From Linepithema humile (taxonomy: Eukaryota; Arthropoda; Insecta; Hymenoptera; Formicidae), in the NCBI RefSeq assembly GCF_040581485.1, contig NC_090131.1:4960001-5024000 (forward strand): a DNA stretch of 64,000 nt. The letters are read 5' to 3'. This document shows, one piece after another, positions 36,227-47,979 of the stretch. Position numbers and translations under genes: made by a program. How positions within the stretch are numbered: position 1 is the stretch's first letter; each line of letters begins with the position of its first letter. Below the pieces are notes generated by a model. It was given only the letters and a program-made list of their open reading frames with translations, was not told where the DNA came from and did not search any database.

Positions 36227-37902
36227 GTAGAATGTCCACCGCAAACGCGTAATTTTCTTTCTTCTTCGTCGTTTTTCTTTTTCGAGATTTTTTTTTCACT
36301 CGAACCCGATCGTACAGTTTCAATCTCGGGGAATTCATTTCCTCGCCGATTGGCGCCGGTACAGGGGTGTGCTCGGTGGATTTACGGAGGGATGTATGCG
36401 GCGCTCTCGGCCGAATCCGTTACCACAGATGCTGTCTGTCGTTATACCCTTTCCCTTTTTGCCACCGTCGGGTTGACATTAGCGACGAAATCAGAATTTT
36501 ATTACGAACAAGCGTGCGGCGCTTGGGACCGCGCGGGGCACCAAAAGCACGATACGAGTGGACCGAAGTAACGTAGCCAGAAATATGCAGATCTATTTGG
36601 AAGAGTTAAAAAGAAATTAAGCTCGCCAGCTTGTCGAAGAATCGATCGATTTTCGATAAACATAAAAATTTGATCTTCCGCGATTTAACGTTAAATAAAC
36701 GTTCATAAAATGTCGACAGTTCGAGGCAGTGTTGAGTCTCGCGAGAATCATGAGCGCTAACCGTTATCATTTTGCTTTATTGAATATATATTTATGCGTT
36801 ATTTGCACATTCGTTCATGCGGTTAGGTGTCTCATGGCGGCTGTAATCGAATTTATATAGAGTGGCCGCGACCGAAACTGTTATTGGCTAAATAAACTGG
36901 AAAATGGACCCGACTCACATGGAAAATGAACTTTGGGAAATTGCCGCGGTGGCCGGGGCTTAACTGAATACATCGAGTTAATTAAGTACTTGCATTCTCA
37001 TCAATATTAATATCATTTATATTAATCAAGTAGTAATAATGGTTAACATAGGATATCGTGCGCCGCGTTTTGCTGCTGTAGAAATGATTACTTAAGTCGT
37101 GACGATTAATTACACTTGCGAGGATCGACGTCACGCATGCATTAGATATGTATTAGATAAATTACGTTTTTTACCCGAACAAATGTAGGCCGCTATTAAT
37201 AGTTGACTTAATCAAGAGAGAATGTTTTCTCAATCTACATCGCACGGAGAATTCAGATTTTCGTAGATTTCAATATAATTATTGATTAACATCTAACTGC
37301 GTTTTTACCTTATTATTATATATATCCAATGCGCTGGATCAGAGTGTATGCGTATTAGGTATTCCTGTTCCACTTTTTTTTACTCTTAATGTCATCATCT
37401 GAAACAAAAGAAAGTGTATTTTGTTAATTAAATTTAATGGTAATATGAGAAAAGAGATACGAAATATTATAACAATCTGATATATAATAAAATCGTTAGG
37501 AGTGATTACTTCTTTAATAGACATCGTAAATCATTAAGCCAACGATAACCATCAATTATCATTAAAAAGTACTGCGGTATCACGACTGTGCTGATTGACC
37601 CTATTAAATATTAGACCCCCGCAGCGTCAAGATCTGTGTCAAGTTTCTTATCCGCTCGAGCGACGCAGGCACAGCCGCATTCCGTCGAGTCATCGTCGTA
37701 ACATCATCGCGCCATCGTCGGATGCTGCGTTCGGAAAAGAATACCTCTTCTCCCACGCGTAACACACGCGTACGTGTGTACGTGCGCTTAGTGTTGCGCA
37801 GCTCGACGGAGGGAATCGACAATTTGACGGATCGATGACCGTTCAACGTGCCGGCAGACTTGATCGGTCTCTCTCTCTCCCCCCCTCTTTCTCCCTCCCT
37901 TT

Positions 37903-37904
37903 CG

Positions 37905-37935
<31 letters not shown>
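37903..37935. repeat. (TC)n with a short TCTA tail
   Basis: A pure TC tract running into TATCTATCTATG. Simple slippage repeat. Confidence 0.9.
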
Positions 37936-37938
<3 letters not shown>

Positions 37939-40900
37939 GTATGTACATTCCCGCAGGTTTGCAAGGAGGCGTGAAGGCACCACCATTATTTATGAGAGCC
38001 GTAAATCACGATCGATCGATCTGACAGATCGATCGTGCGCGCTCGCGCACGCTCGCTCAAGCGGCGTTCTCGAACGCCGGACTCTCGTCGTCGAGGAAAC
38101 ACTTTGACGAGGGATGCCCACGTATGATGCAACTATCACGACTATCACCGTGACACTAGTGGAATTATACCAGGCAAACACAATATCGCTCGCGCGATGT
38201 ATCCGCGCTCATATATCGTACGTCCATGCGAGCGAGAGGTATTATTTTTTGCCGGTTGCATTATTGCCGTCCGTCACTATTTATCACACTTTATCACTCT
38301 CTACTGGGAATTCAAGAAGTAGAAGTACTAAAGAAGTGCGTGCAAAGTTTTTAGGAATCGCGTTGTCGTAATAAAATTATAAAATAATTAAAATTGAATA
38401 TTTTAAATAATATCCGCAGAATAAAAATTTTTGAAAGATAATTCTCATGTTTTTTTGTCTTCTTTTATTTTATCGATGATATTTTTAGCATTTTGTAATA
38501 TTATTAAATAACGCCTGAAATTTTTTCTGACAAAAAAGAATTATAAATTATAGCATTTTGTAAGATAATTTTCCTCATATCGAGTCTTCAATTAAATTAT
38601 CATAATTTCACCGCGCCTAATCTGCATGACAAATGCGATTCAAGTACGACGGAAAGAAATAAAAAGAAGTATTAATAAAAGAGATAAAGATTTCTTGTTT
38701 AAATTCATCGCTTAATTTGCCATACTTAGCCCATCTCATTTTGTCTACATTTCGCCCGTTTATTACTTTCGTCTATTAAAATGAAGCTTTCTTGCATAAG
38801 ATGGCTCAAATTCAGAGTGGAAAGCGCTGTAGCGAGCGATATAGAATTCCTGATTAATAGCTGCTCGAGTGCTAGTGATTTACGATGATTATGCCCCCGA
38901 TGACACCGCGGAGATACAGTTAATTGCTTAACAGGTGTCGTTTACTGCTTAACATGCCTTCGACGATCAGTGCTGGATCAATAAAGCGGTAATCAGCTGT
39001 GATATGCGCACATTTTCTGAACTTACATCTTACAGCGGGATAATGATAAAAGCACCGAGTAAAATATCATTTCTGAATAACAAATGTTTTCGCGTCATTT
39101 GTTTCTGAGAATACAAAAAAAGAGATTTTTCTGCGTTGCATCTTGCAACGGTGATGATTATTATAATACTTAAAGCTCTCACGGATAATGGTAGACGTAC
39201 TTAGTCACGTTTTTCTCACCTCGCCGCGAATCAAGATAACGCTGCGTTTTATATATCACAGGAGGTTTTATATATCCTATATGCGCGGAAAGAAATATTA
39301 ACATTTTTCTACACTGCGTTTAATTAGCGAGAGAAATTTTTATTTGTTCCTCTCTCTCAGCATTTTACGCTATAATATTTTATAATTATTTTACGTTGCA
39401 ATACAAAAAGATTTTATATTAAAATGATTTAAAATTTAAAGAGATTTTATTTTTTACATTGTAGCACCAGAAAAATGGAAAAAAAATTTCAACTAAAAAT
39501 TAGTTCAAAATATATGTAAAGCAATATATTAAAAAAACGAGGAAAATAGTGTTGTTAAATTCAATTTTTGCCGAGCAAAACAGGTTGTAAATTTATTAAA
39601 GCAAATAACGCCACTTTCGAATTAATCTATATTAGATTCTGCAAGACGAGTCAGCTGAGTAAGCGAGCAAATTTGAAAAGTGGTTACTGACAAATTACTT
39701 GATGACGCACCAAGTTTGAAGGAATTTTACTTAGATCTGACCTAGATTCGGTAGTCGAAAGCTACAGACTATGGAAATTGTGTTCTAACGAGCTTGTTAG
39801 TTCCAGCGGTCGGAATAAACCAACGATCAATTCATTGCAAATTATGGATAACAATGATCAACTTATGCAAGAATAAATCTACATATTATAAATAATCCTA
39901 TAAAATGGAAACAATGCTATTAATATTGCATTTCTAATGACAAATAAATATTATGTAAAATTAATTATAATCATAAATAAAAATTATGCTAAATAAAATG
40001 TTTTGTAAAAATGTTGTCGGCTTCTTATAATAATTATTCTTTGAGAAATAAAAATTTTTTCACATTTTTTCAAACTTCGTATTTTTATCATGTACTATAA
40101 AAAATAGATAAATTGCTAAAACAATATCTTAACAATCTTAATATACATACTTTCTCTATGTCGACGTACAAAAAGACATTAAGGCGCTGCACAGCTGTAT
40201 AATATCTGATTCCCATTTCACCATCTTAACGATGCTTCCAGACGGAACCATATTTCTCGTTTGAGGGAATCCTTCCGGTGCTCGCCGGTGCGAGCATATT
40301 CCAACGGTCCCATTATTTAATGCCGCCCGCACCTGCCTCCAACAGGTGATGGGGGCTCGCGATCTCCCGGTCTACTGTGCTCGGGCACGTGCCTTTGCTG
40401 CAGAAAACGTGTCGTTCCGAACAGCCGCGCGTATCGCAGAGCACAATCGGATCACCATAAAAAAGGTGCGGGAGATTGTTCGGCCGACGTGCGCGTATCT
40501 TTTTATAGTGCACTCGACTGATTCAGAGAGATCGATCTCGGAAAAAGACCTTTAAACTTTAACTGACGTTGTTATATCACACGTTTCCGGATGAAACGGG
40601 AACTTGCATGACGCACGTAATGTATTATCCCACGTGATCGTATCATTAATGCATAAACACGAACAAGTTGCATAAATAATGTACCCGTTTATCGCGAAAT
40701 AAGTATAATATTAGAGGTGACGATATTTAAAAACATAATTTCAGCTTCCATGATTTAAAATAGACAGTTATTTAAAGTAAATAAAATTTATTCGTGTGCT
40801 CGAACCGTTTACAATGTGTCCCGTTTGCAAAGTATTAAGATCGCATAACTTCACATCACGTCGGACGTTTTAAGATCCTATAAAATTAAGTTTATTGTTA

Positions 40901-41704
40901 GAAATTGTCACACACACCGTCGATTCGTGCTACGTTCCGAGACAATGCGCACGACACTAACTAGTATTTCTTCTGCTTTAATAACCGACTGGAATTGCAC
41001 AAGACGATCGTTGCGTCCTTGTGTGCAACACCCACGTTGCATTGTATTGCAAAACCTTCGTATCGTGTCGCGCTATTATCTCGTTTCCGATCGGCGATCG
41101 TGAGTAATTTACTTTTATGACGCGCACGCGTTGAATTAAGAGAAAATCGAAATTTTATCGAAACTGACAGAGGTAGATATTTATCTTGATTTTAACATAT
41201 ATAACTGTTGTCGCCATAAAAAATTTTATAGCACTCGGATAATACATGTTACGCGTCATTAAATAACAGGCCGAATGTAGATTGCTTAAGCTCGGCATAA
41301 TTGCGCTCCAAGATTATTTGAATACATTTACATAACTAATGTAGCTCGTACACAATCGCAATAACGACGTCAAATATTTGCCGAACGATATATCGTGACG
41401 TCGTCAAATAATAGGTGACGACTCAAACGAAACGGTTCGTGTGTGAACGGGCCATTTTACGCGAGTTTCGAGATTGTGAATGACAGTCTCGAAGCCGCAA
41501 TGCACGAGAGATGCGAGAAACAGAACATGCAGCACCGCGAGCGCCGGGAGAGAAAGGCAAATAAAGTAACGACAATCAAATTAACAGTGCAAATCTCACG
41601 CTCCGTCGTCTATTGAGTCATTCCCTATGCGATGTATGTGTGTGTGCGCGCGCGCGCGCGCGTGTGCTGCCACCAACTATATATCAACAATATATTCCGG
41701 TTGA

Positions 41705-41740
41705 GTATAAATACGCATGAATCATGCGTTACGCAAACTC
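41705..41740 (+). promoter_or_regulatory. Candidate TATA box followed by a palindrome
   Basis: TATAAATA lies at 41706-41713. Immediately after it is a perfect inverted repeat, CGCATGAATCATGCG, at 41714-41728. A (GC)n tract lies ~45 bp upstream. A start site would fall near 41736. The following frames (109 and 84 codons) have no recognised motif. Confidence 0.3.
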
Positions 41741-43899
41741 GCAACTTCGGAAGGGCGTGCCCGGAAGGTATTGTTAGCCGCTATATCTCAATATCGCGGT
41801 TTTCCACGTCCGCAGCTTTCGCAGAAAAGTATAGTCTTGTGGTATGTATGTACCCCGGTTATCCTTCGATATCCCAGTAAGCTTCGCGTCAGCAACCTCT
41901 GTCGCCTATTCGCGTCTCAGAGATGTAACGCATACTATCTCAAGATGCACTCTGTCGGATCGCAAAATAAATTCTCGAGGAATATTGGCAGCTTCAACAC
42001 TCTCAGTCTACATCAGGGAAAATCACTGTTTATCAGTTACGTCTAATAGACTCGTTTTAAACATTTCTAAACGGTTGTTTGTCAATTTCGAGATATAATT
42101 TTGCGATAAGATTTGTTGAATGATTCGAGCTTTTTCAATTACTTATATTTTATGAATAATTTACGAAAAATATTACAGAAATATAAATGTAAATCTTGCC
42201 ACACAGAGCTGCTAGAAAACTCATAAAATTAGATTCCATGCATTTATCGAGAGTGATAAGATTATAAGGGTAATTTCGGAGATATATTCTGTTTTCGTTG
42301 CAACATTTTGATACGCACGTGTGCGCGGTTAATTCTACGGCCAAGTCTTGATTCATCTTCGAGGATCATAAAACGCACGAATGTAAATTGTAAAAGAGAT
42401 AACGAGATAACGAGGAGTATCGTAAGCGAACTATTGGCTTTTCTCGGAATGGGAGCGCTTGATAAAATGTACCGCTATTGTATAGCATCACACAGCAATA
42501 TATCGCGCAACATTAGCTCGATCGTAGAATCCCATTATGCGATTAAATATATTTTAATACTCTCTTCGATCAATGAATTCCTCCTTCGACTTTATTCGCA
42601 ATCGAAAGAAAATCGCCGGAATACTTTATATGCAATTCTCCTTTCGGCGTCAGTTAAGCAAACTCAGTTCCAGTCCATAAATCGTAGTCCGAGAGGATAT
42701 AAGCCAATTTCAGTTCAAGGGACAGATTCTAATTCTACTTTTAGTTCCACCTTCAATCTCGTCCTCGCCGTTAATTCCAGTTCTACTGCGCGAGAGAGAA
42801 AGGACGAATTCTAATTCAAGTAGTTACAACAACCGAGTTTTTCGCGGTGCCGGGCTGCGCAGCTTGTTAGCCAACAACGAATTCTGCTACAAATTCTTGT
42901 CAGCAGTTTCAACAACTTCAGCAACTACTTTGCAGTACCGTGCGTCAGACCGGATTCATATCTCATTGAAACGGGCTCTAAATTTTCGTAAATCCTATTT
43001 CTGCGAGTTTCTGTTCTTAACCGTTTGTACAAATATCTCGTTTGATAAATGAATGAATCAAATGTATGGAAAAAAAGTATCGCGCAGCCTCGAGAAAAAA
43101 TTTATAATTTATTTAATTTTTAATTATGCTTAATAATCGCGTGATATCGCGTGTCGCTTTCGAGTGTTAACGCAATAACTTTTTAATAAAATTAGATTAC
43201 ATGAAGAAAGAGTCAAATTTTTTTGCAAGACACTTTTCTTCGCACAGAAATAAGTTCAGAGATAGCGGTTTAATACACGATAGAATCTAGATGCAAAGCA
43301 TCGTATTACATTTACTCATTAAACAACGGTCCTCGTAAATAGGAGTGTACAAAGGATTAAGATGGAGCTTCACTGTGGAAGAGTGGATAAGCGCTTAATA
43401 ATAAAACTTATTAAGCGATTTTAATCTTAAGCCGTGCAAAAAGTTTTAATTGCGCGAAAGCACGAATATAGTTAATTGAAGTATAAATATAATTTATGGA
43501 TTCATATTTATTGCGAGAATAAAACTTTTCAGAGAATTCAATTTCATCCCTTTGGAAACAAAAGCGCAACGCGCGCAGTTGTATTTTTCGCGCAAAAACA
43601 AAAAAGTTACAAGCTTTTTAAAAGTTTGTTAATGCATTCAAATTGGAATTGTAGCGCGCATTTATCACATTCCATTTATTCGCGTTACTATGAAAACGCT
43701 TCGCTCTCCGCCGTTTTCAATACCGAAGTCACTGATTTCGCTCGCCGCGCGGTCGAATCGAGCCATTTCCCGCAACAAGCTCTCTTCCCTCTCTTTCCCT
43801 GCTTTCTCTTAACCAAACTCTCAAGATACGAAACTAGAGCCAAGCAATCGCGGTAAAAGGATGGGCAATGACGTACAATTGCGGGATGAAAGAAAGCAT
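41741..43899. other. Gene-poor stretch
   Basis: A 168-codon frame at 42308-42814 has no recognisable domain or splice pattern, so I do not call it a gene. Nothing else is supported. Confidence 0.45.
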
Positions 43900-43926
43900 G
43901 GCGTTATCGCCAAGGGCGATAACGCC
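43900..43926. repeat. Perfect 12-bp hairpin
   Basis: GGCGTTATCGCC (43900-43911), loop AAG, GGCGATAACGCC (43915-43926). It lies just before the three-copy tandem block. It is too short for a microRNA precursor. Confidence 0.85.
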
Positions 43927-43995
43927 GAGTAACAGAATATCGGCCGATCGAGTTATATCCTACGCTGCCAGAATCGGATCCACCATAAACCTGAT

Positions 43996-44546
43996 AAAGC
44001 GCTCGCTTCGGATCTCACTTTTGAAGGAATCCCGCTTTCCCGGATGTAAATCGGCGCCAAAGAAAATAGAGAGACTAGCGAAGTCGCGCTTTTTGATACC
44101 CAGCAAGTGTCATAAATGTGATTACACTTTTTATATTATCATGAGATCTATTCGTGTATATACAGGATATTCTATTTAAAACTGGCCAGCGTGGATAAAC
44201 CTTTTATCTTAACTGTTTTTTCCCATTTTTGAGGGAGCATAATTTTTCTCGATGTAAATCTGGCGCCAAGAAAAATAAAAATAGTCGAATTCAACTGTTT
44301 AACGCTCGGGAAGTGTCAAATATTGTTACACTTCCGATACTGTAAAATATATTTATGCCGGATGTTCCACTTAAAACCAGGCCGCGTGTGTAAAACTTTT
44401 ATTTCAGCTTTTTATTTCTCGCTTTTGAGGAAATCCGATTTTCCTGAATGTAAATCCAACCGCCAAAAGAAAATAGAAAATAGTAAAACCGCGATTTTTA
44501 GCGCTCAACGAGTTCATATACGTTGTTCCACTTTCGATACCATAAG

Positions 44547-44590
<44 letters not shown>

Positions 44591-44640
44591 GCGCGCGCGC
44601 GCGCGCGCGCGGAATGTTTTATTTAAAATCGGCCTGTGCG
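43996..44640. repeat. Three diverged tandem copies of a ~200-bp non-coding unit
   Basis: Shared blocks recur in order in each copy: CTTTTGA(G)GGAATCC-like, CCGGATGTAAATC.GCGCCAA, AAAATAGA, a GTGTCA or CATA block with ACACTTT, and GGATATTCTATTTAAAACTG ahead of GCGTG. The last block occurs at about 44164, 44359 and 44611. Spacing is ~195 and ~252 bp; the longer one is explained by a microsatellite inside copy 3. No conserved reading frame. Confidence 0.65.
44550..44612. repeat. Compound (TA)n(CA)n(CG)n microsatellite
   Basis: A TA tract passes directly into CA and then CG repeats, about 60 bp in all. It lies within the third copy of the tandem block and accounts for its extra length. Alternating purine-pyrimidine DNA of this kind can adopt Z-form. 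Confidence 0.95.
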
Positions 44641-46697
44641 TACACGCGCGTAAAATTTTCCTTTTCACTGAAACGTCCTGTATAATTTTACTTGAATAAT
44701 TTTTTATTTTTATCAAAAATCTCTAGAGACAAAGGGCTGATTTACTATCGAGGTTTCACATGTATAATCTGTCCTTGCCACGCTCTATCGCTTTCGATAT
44801 CTTCGCCTCGTGCCATATTTGCGCGCACACGCGCGTGAATCACGCGTCGGCGGCACATCGTGTTACGCAACGCATCGCGAGCGAGACGAGGCACGCGTGT
44901 GACGGACACTCTTATGCTAGAGAGATATTATGTATGCGTGTCCATGTGCCAGTGCGTGTGGGTCTCGTTTGCGCGTGTGAAACGCTGCGCACCGTTTACT
45001 CCCTCGTAACGTGCGACACACATTTGTCGTTCTAACACGCGCGCGAGCGAGCCTACGTCGTTACGTTTTTCCCTCCTTTTGTGTTACATTCGTCGTGAAT
45101 CCACAATGAGAGGGACTCCGGTTCGTCAAGGACACGCTTATCTGAGTGCTTAAATGCCCGCCTCATGCGTGGCGCGCGGCGGGATACACGACGAGTGATT
45201 TAATGAATTTCTTTCCCGCGAACTTCGTCGCTACGCTGAGCGAGGCGAAGAATGGATAGTAGAGCGAAGGAAACTCTCTCTACCGTTTCCAAGATGTGTG
45301 GAAATGATGATACAATTGGCACGTTAAAGTGTTTGCTTGTTCACTTCACTCAAAAGAATAAAACTTGTATTTTTTTTAGAAAACCTTGTAACCGATCAAA
45401 ATACAAATGCTAATTATTTCTCAAATTATCTTACCGCGATTTGAAGTAATTTCAATGCGGACACATCGCAACTCGCGATAATGTACAAATAGATTCATAT
45501 ATGCGCGGATCTTAATGTCGCAGAATTTATCTAACAAATAATTCCCCGCCGTCACAATTTCCGCGCCGTTTCGCCGCGGATCCGATTCGTAAAACGCACG
45601 ATTCCGCCGTGCGATCGATTCGTCGTCCAGGAAGCGCGCTAAAATGCGCCACCGACGAGGACAACAATGAGCGACTCTGTAATCGTCGGAACGAGAGCGA
45701 TCGAGCGAAAGAACATAATGCACGCTCTGTGTTACCGTGACGAGCGATTCCTCCTCGTTACGCTCATGGACCCCCGTGAATCACTCGGCGCGCGAGAAAC
45801 GGCGAATTAGCGCCGCCGATAGACAAGAGCGTTAGTCACGAGGATCGTTAGTCACCCGACGGGCGCTTGCCTCATGCCTCTTGCTGCCACGCTTACGAAC
45901 ATCGACGCTTTCATTCCTCTCGAAGGATGCGAGAGAGACTAGACGTGGCTAAATTCGTACAAAATATCGTTCCGATTGAACGATCATCGCCATTAAAATA
46001 TCACAATAGTTCCGTTGTGCTTTACCGAGATATCTCTTTAATCCATTCGCACTCCAATTTTTTTTCATTGAACTCTTTTTCACAAACGAAATGATTGTAA
46101 AGGTGTTAAATATACATTTTTACGTGTGTATAATATATTGAAACCACAAATGTAAATTGAATGAAATTATCGAGCTGGAGAAAATGTATTAACAATCATA
46201 ATTTTGAGCAAGCGATAATCTAACATGTTAATTATATTACTAATTAATAATAAAAAAATAAGAATACAATTAATTATAAATTAATAATATTTGCTAGAGA
46301 TTGAAACTATGATAGTGAATTTATATAATATACATATTTATTTTGTTAGTTTATTCAATTAGTAATAAATTATTAAGTTTATTTGGAATAGCATATATTC
46401 GTGGAATAATCAAATTACATTATCAAGGAAGTTTGTTTAGTGCAGAATACACTAATTATATAATATTATGCAAAAGAATAAAAGTGTGTTTTCAGAAACG
46501 AGTATATAGCAAACCGTGATGAGAATATATTGTTTGTCCCACACATTATATGGAACATTTAGTTGCTCGGTTTTTCGTGGATGAAAGCTTTAATAATAGC
46601 ACGGCTCGAATCAATGTGTATTTTGAGTGAAATGTCGAGGTTACACATTATTGACTGCAATAAACTAGTGCTTTATGTCGGGACCAGTATTCTACTA
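44641..46697. other. Gene-poor stretch left of the intact mariner
   Basis: CpG-rich between ~44.8 and 46.0 kb with many CACGCG motifs, then AT-rich. No gene supported. The ~75-100 codon frames here have no motifs. Confidence 0.5.
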
Positions 46698-47979
46698 GGT
46701 GCGCAACTAAGTTTCCGGGTTTTACACATGGATGGCGCTAACGATACATGTAGTCGATATACATGTCTAAAGTTGTGTTTTTTTATTAACTTGGACATCT
46801 GTCAACAATAACCAGTCATAATACCAACAGATATCGCAACGCAAAAATATTTTTTCTAACAAGAAAGATGTCGAGTTTTGTGCCAAATAAACAGCATTTG
46901 CGGGAAGCTTTGCTTTTCTGCTTCAACTTGAAACAAAATGCAGCTGAAGCACGTCGTTTGCTTGAAAAAGCCTACGGCGAACATGCACCATCGAAAACTA
47001 CCTGTGAAGATTGGTTTAAACGCTTCAGAAGTGGCGATTTCGACACTGAGGACAAGGAGCGCTCCGGAAGACCAAAAACATTTGAGGACGCCGATCTGCA
47101 AACGTTATTGGATGAAGATGATACACAAACACAAGATCAACTTGCGGAGGCATTAAACATGACTCGCCAAGGTATTTCCAAACGTTTACATGCCATGGGA
47201 AAAATTCAAAAAGAAGGAAAATGGGTGCCGCATGAGTTGACTGAGAGACAGATGGAATATCGAAGAGCCACTTCCGAAATTTTGCTTTTGCGGCATGAAA
47301 GAAAGAGTTTCTTGCATCGAATTGTTACTGGCGATGAGAAGTGGATATATTTCGAGAATCCCAAACGCAAAAAATCGTGGCTTTTACCTGGCGAAGCATC
47401 AACATCGACGGCACGGCCAAATCGCTTCGGAAAGAAGACAATGCTTTGCATTTGGTGGGACCAGAAAGGAATCGTGTACTATGAGCTGCTGAAACCGGGC
47501 GAAACTGTCAATGGGGATCGCTATCGACAACAATTGATAAATTTGAACCATGCATTGCTCGAAAAACGGCCAGAATGGGACACGAGACACGAACGAGTGA
47601 TATTGCAGCACGACAACGCTCCGTGCCATCGCACTTCCATCGTCCAGGACACCATCAAAACGCTGAAATGGGATCTGCTACCGCACCCGCCGTATTCACC
47701 AGACCTGGCCCCTTCCGATTATCACTTGTTCCGGTCGATGGCGCATGGCTTGGCTGGGCTACACTTGGCCAATTTCGAAGAAGTGCGAAACTGGTTGGAT
47801 GAATGGTTTCGATTCAAAGACGCATCGTTTTATCGTCGCGGTATTCATGTATTGCCAGAGAGATGGCAAAAATGTGTAGCTAGCGAGGGACGATACTTTG
47901 AATAAATCGTTTTTTGTATTTCTCTTGAAATTTTCCATTTTGCATTGATAAAAAAAACCCGGAAACTTAGTTGCGCACC
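46698..47979 (+). mobile_element. Intact mariner DNA transposon (1282 bp)
   Basis: The ends carry perfect 26-bp inverted repeats (46698-46723 and 47954-47979) beginning GGTGCGCAACTAAGTTTCCG. The dinucleotide TA flanks both sides (46696-46697 and 47980-47981), the standard mariner target duplication. The element holds one uninterrupted transposase gene. The length is typical of a full mariner. The identical ends and intact gene point to recent insertion. Confidence 0.97.
46868..47905 (+). CDS. Mariner transposase (mauritiana/Mos1-like), intact
   Basis: This enzyme cuts and pastes the element by binding its terminal repeats and inserting at TA. The 345 residues equal the Mos1 length. Residues ~1-112 contain two helix-turn-helix regions, the first around CEDWFKRFRSGDF and the second around QLAEALNMTRQGISKRL, with a GRPK linker at 67-70. 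WVPHEL, the mariner signature, is at 119-124. The catalytic triad is D156 (TGDEKW), D249 (LQHDNAP) and D284 (LAPSDYH), with 34 residues between the last two, the DD34D pattern. YSPDLAPSDYHLF is present. It ends PERWQKCVASEGRYFE. No stop or frameshift is present. HDNAPCHRT replaces the more usual HDNAPSHT after the second aspartate. The start ATG is the first in the frame. Confidence 0.97.
   Translation: MSSFVPNKQHLREALLFCFNLKQNAAEARRLLEKAYGEHAPSKTTCEDWFKRFRSGDFDTEDKERSGRPKTFEDADLQTLLDEDDTQTQDQLAEALNMTRQGISKRLHAMGKIQKEGKWVPHELTERQMEYRRATSEILLLRHERKSFLHRIVTGDEKWIYFENPKRKKSWLLPGEASTSTARPNRFGKKTMLCIWWDQKGIVYYELLKPGETVNGDRYRQQLINLNHALLEKRPEWDTRHERVILQHDNAPCHRTSIVQDTIKTLKWDLLPHPPYSPDLAPSDYHLFRSMAHGLAGLHLANFEEVRNWLDEWFRFKDASFYRRGIHVLPERWQKCVASEGRYFE

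Larger units (their letters stand above)
32901..41700. other. Gene-poor stretch, alternating CpG-rich and AT-rich
   Basis: No supported gene. The longest open frame (35756-36571, 204 codons from its first ATG at 35957) has no motif and includes frame through a G-run; it is probably chance. Simple repeats: a G-rich run at 36203-36226 and (TC)n at ~37903-37928. An inverted repeat of CGATCGATCT and AGATCGATCG lies at about 38010-38034. Around 36.9-37.2 and 38.8-39.0 kb are homeodomain-like TAATTA sites and E-boxes of the kind seen in enhancers. Confidence 0.45.

Noticed and set aside
35756..36571. 271-codon plus-strand frame
   Set aside because: The first in-frame ATG is at 35957 (204 codons). 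It runs through a G-run and low-complexity Phe/Ser stretch with no known motif. Probably chance in CpG-rich sequence.
42308..42814. 168-codon plus-strand frame
   Set aside because: No domain, signal peptide or splice context recognised; composition varies along it.
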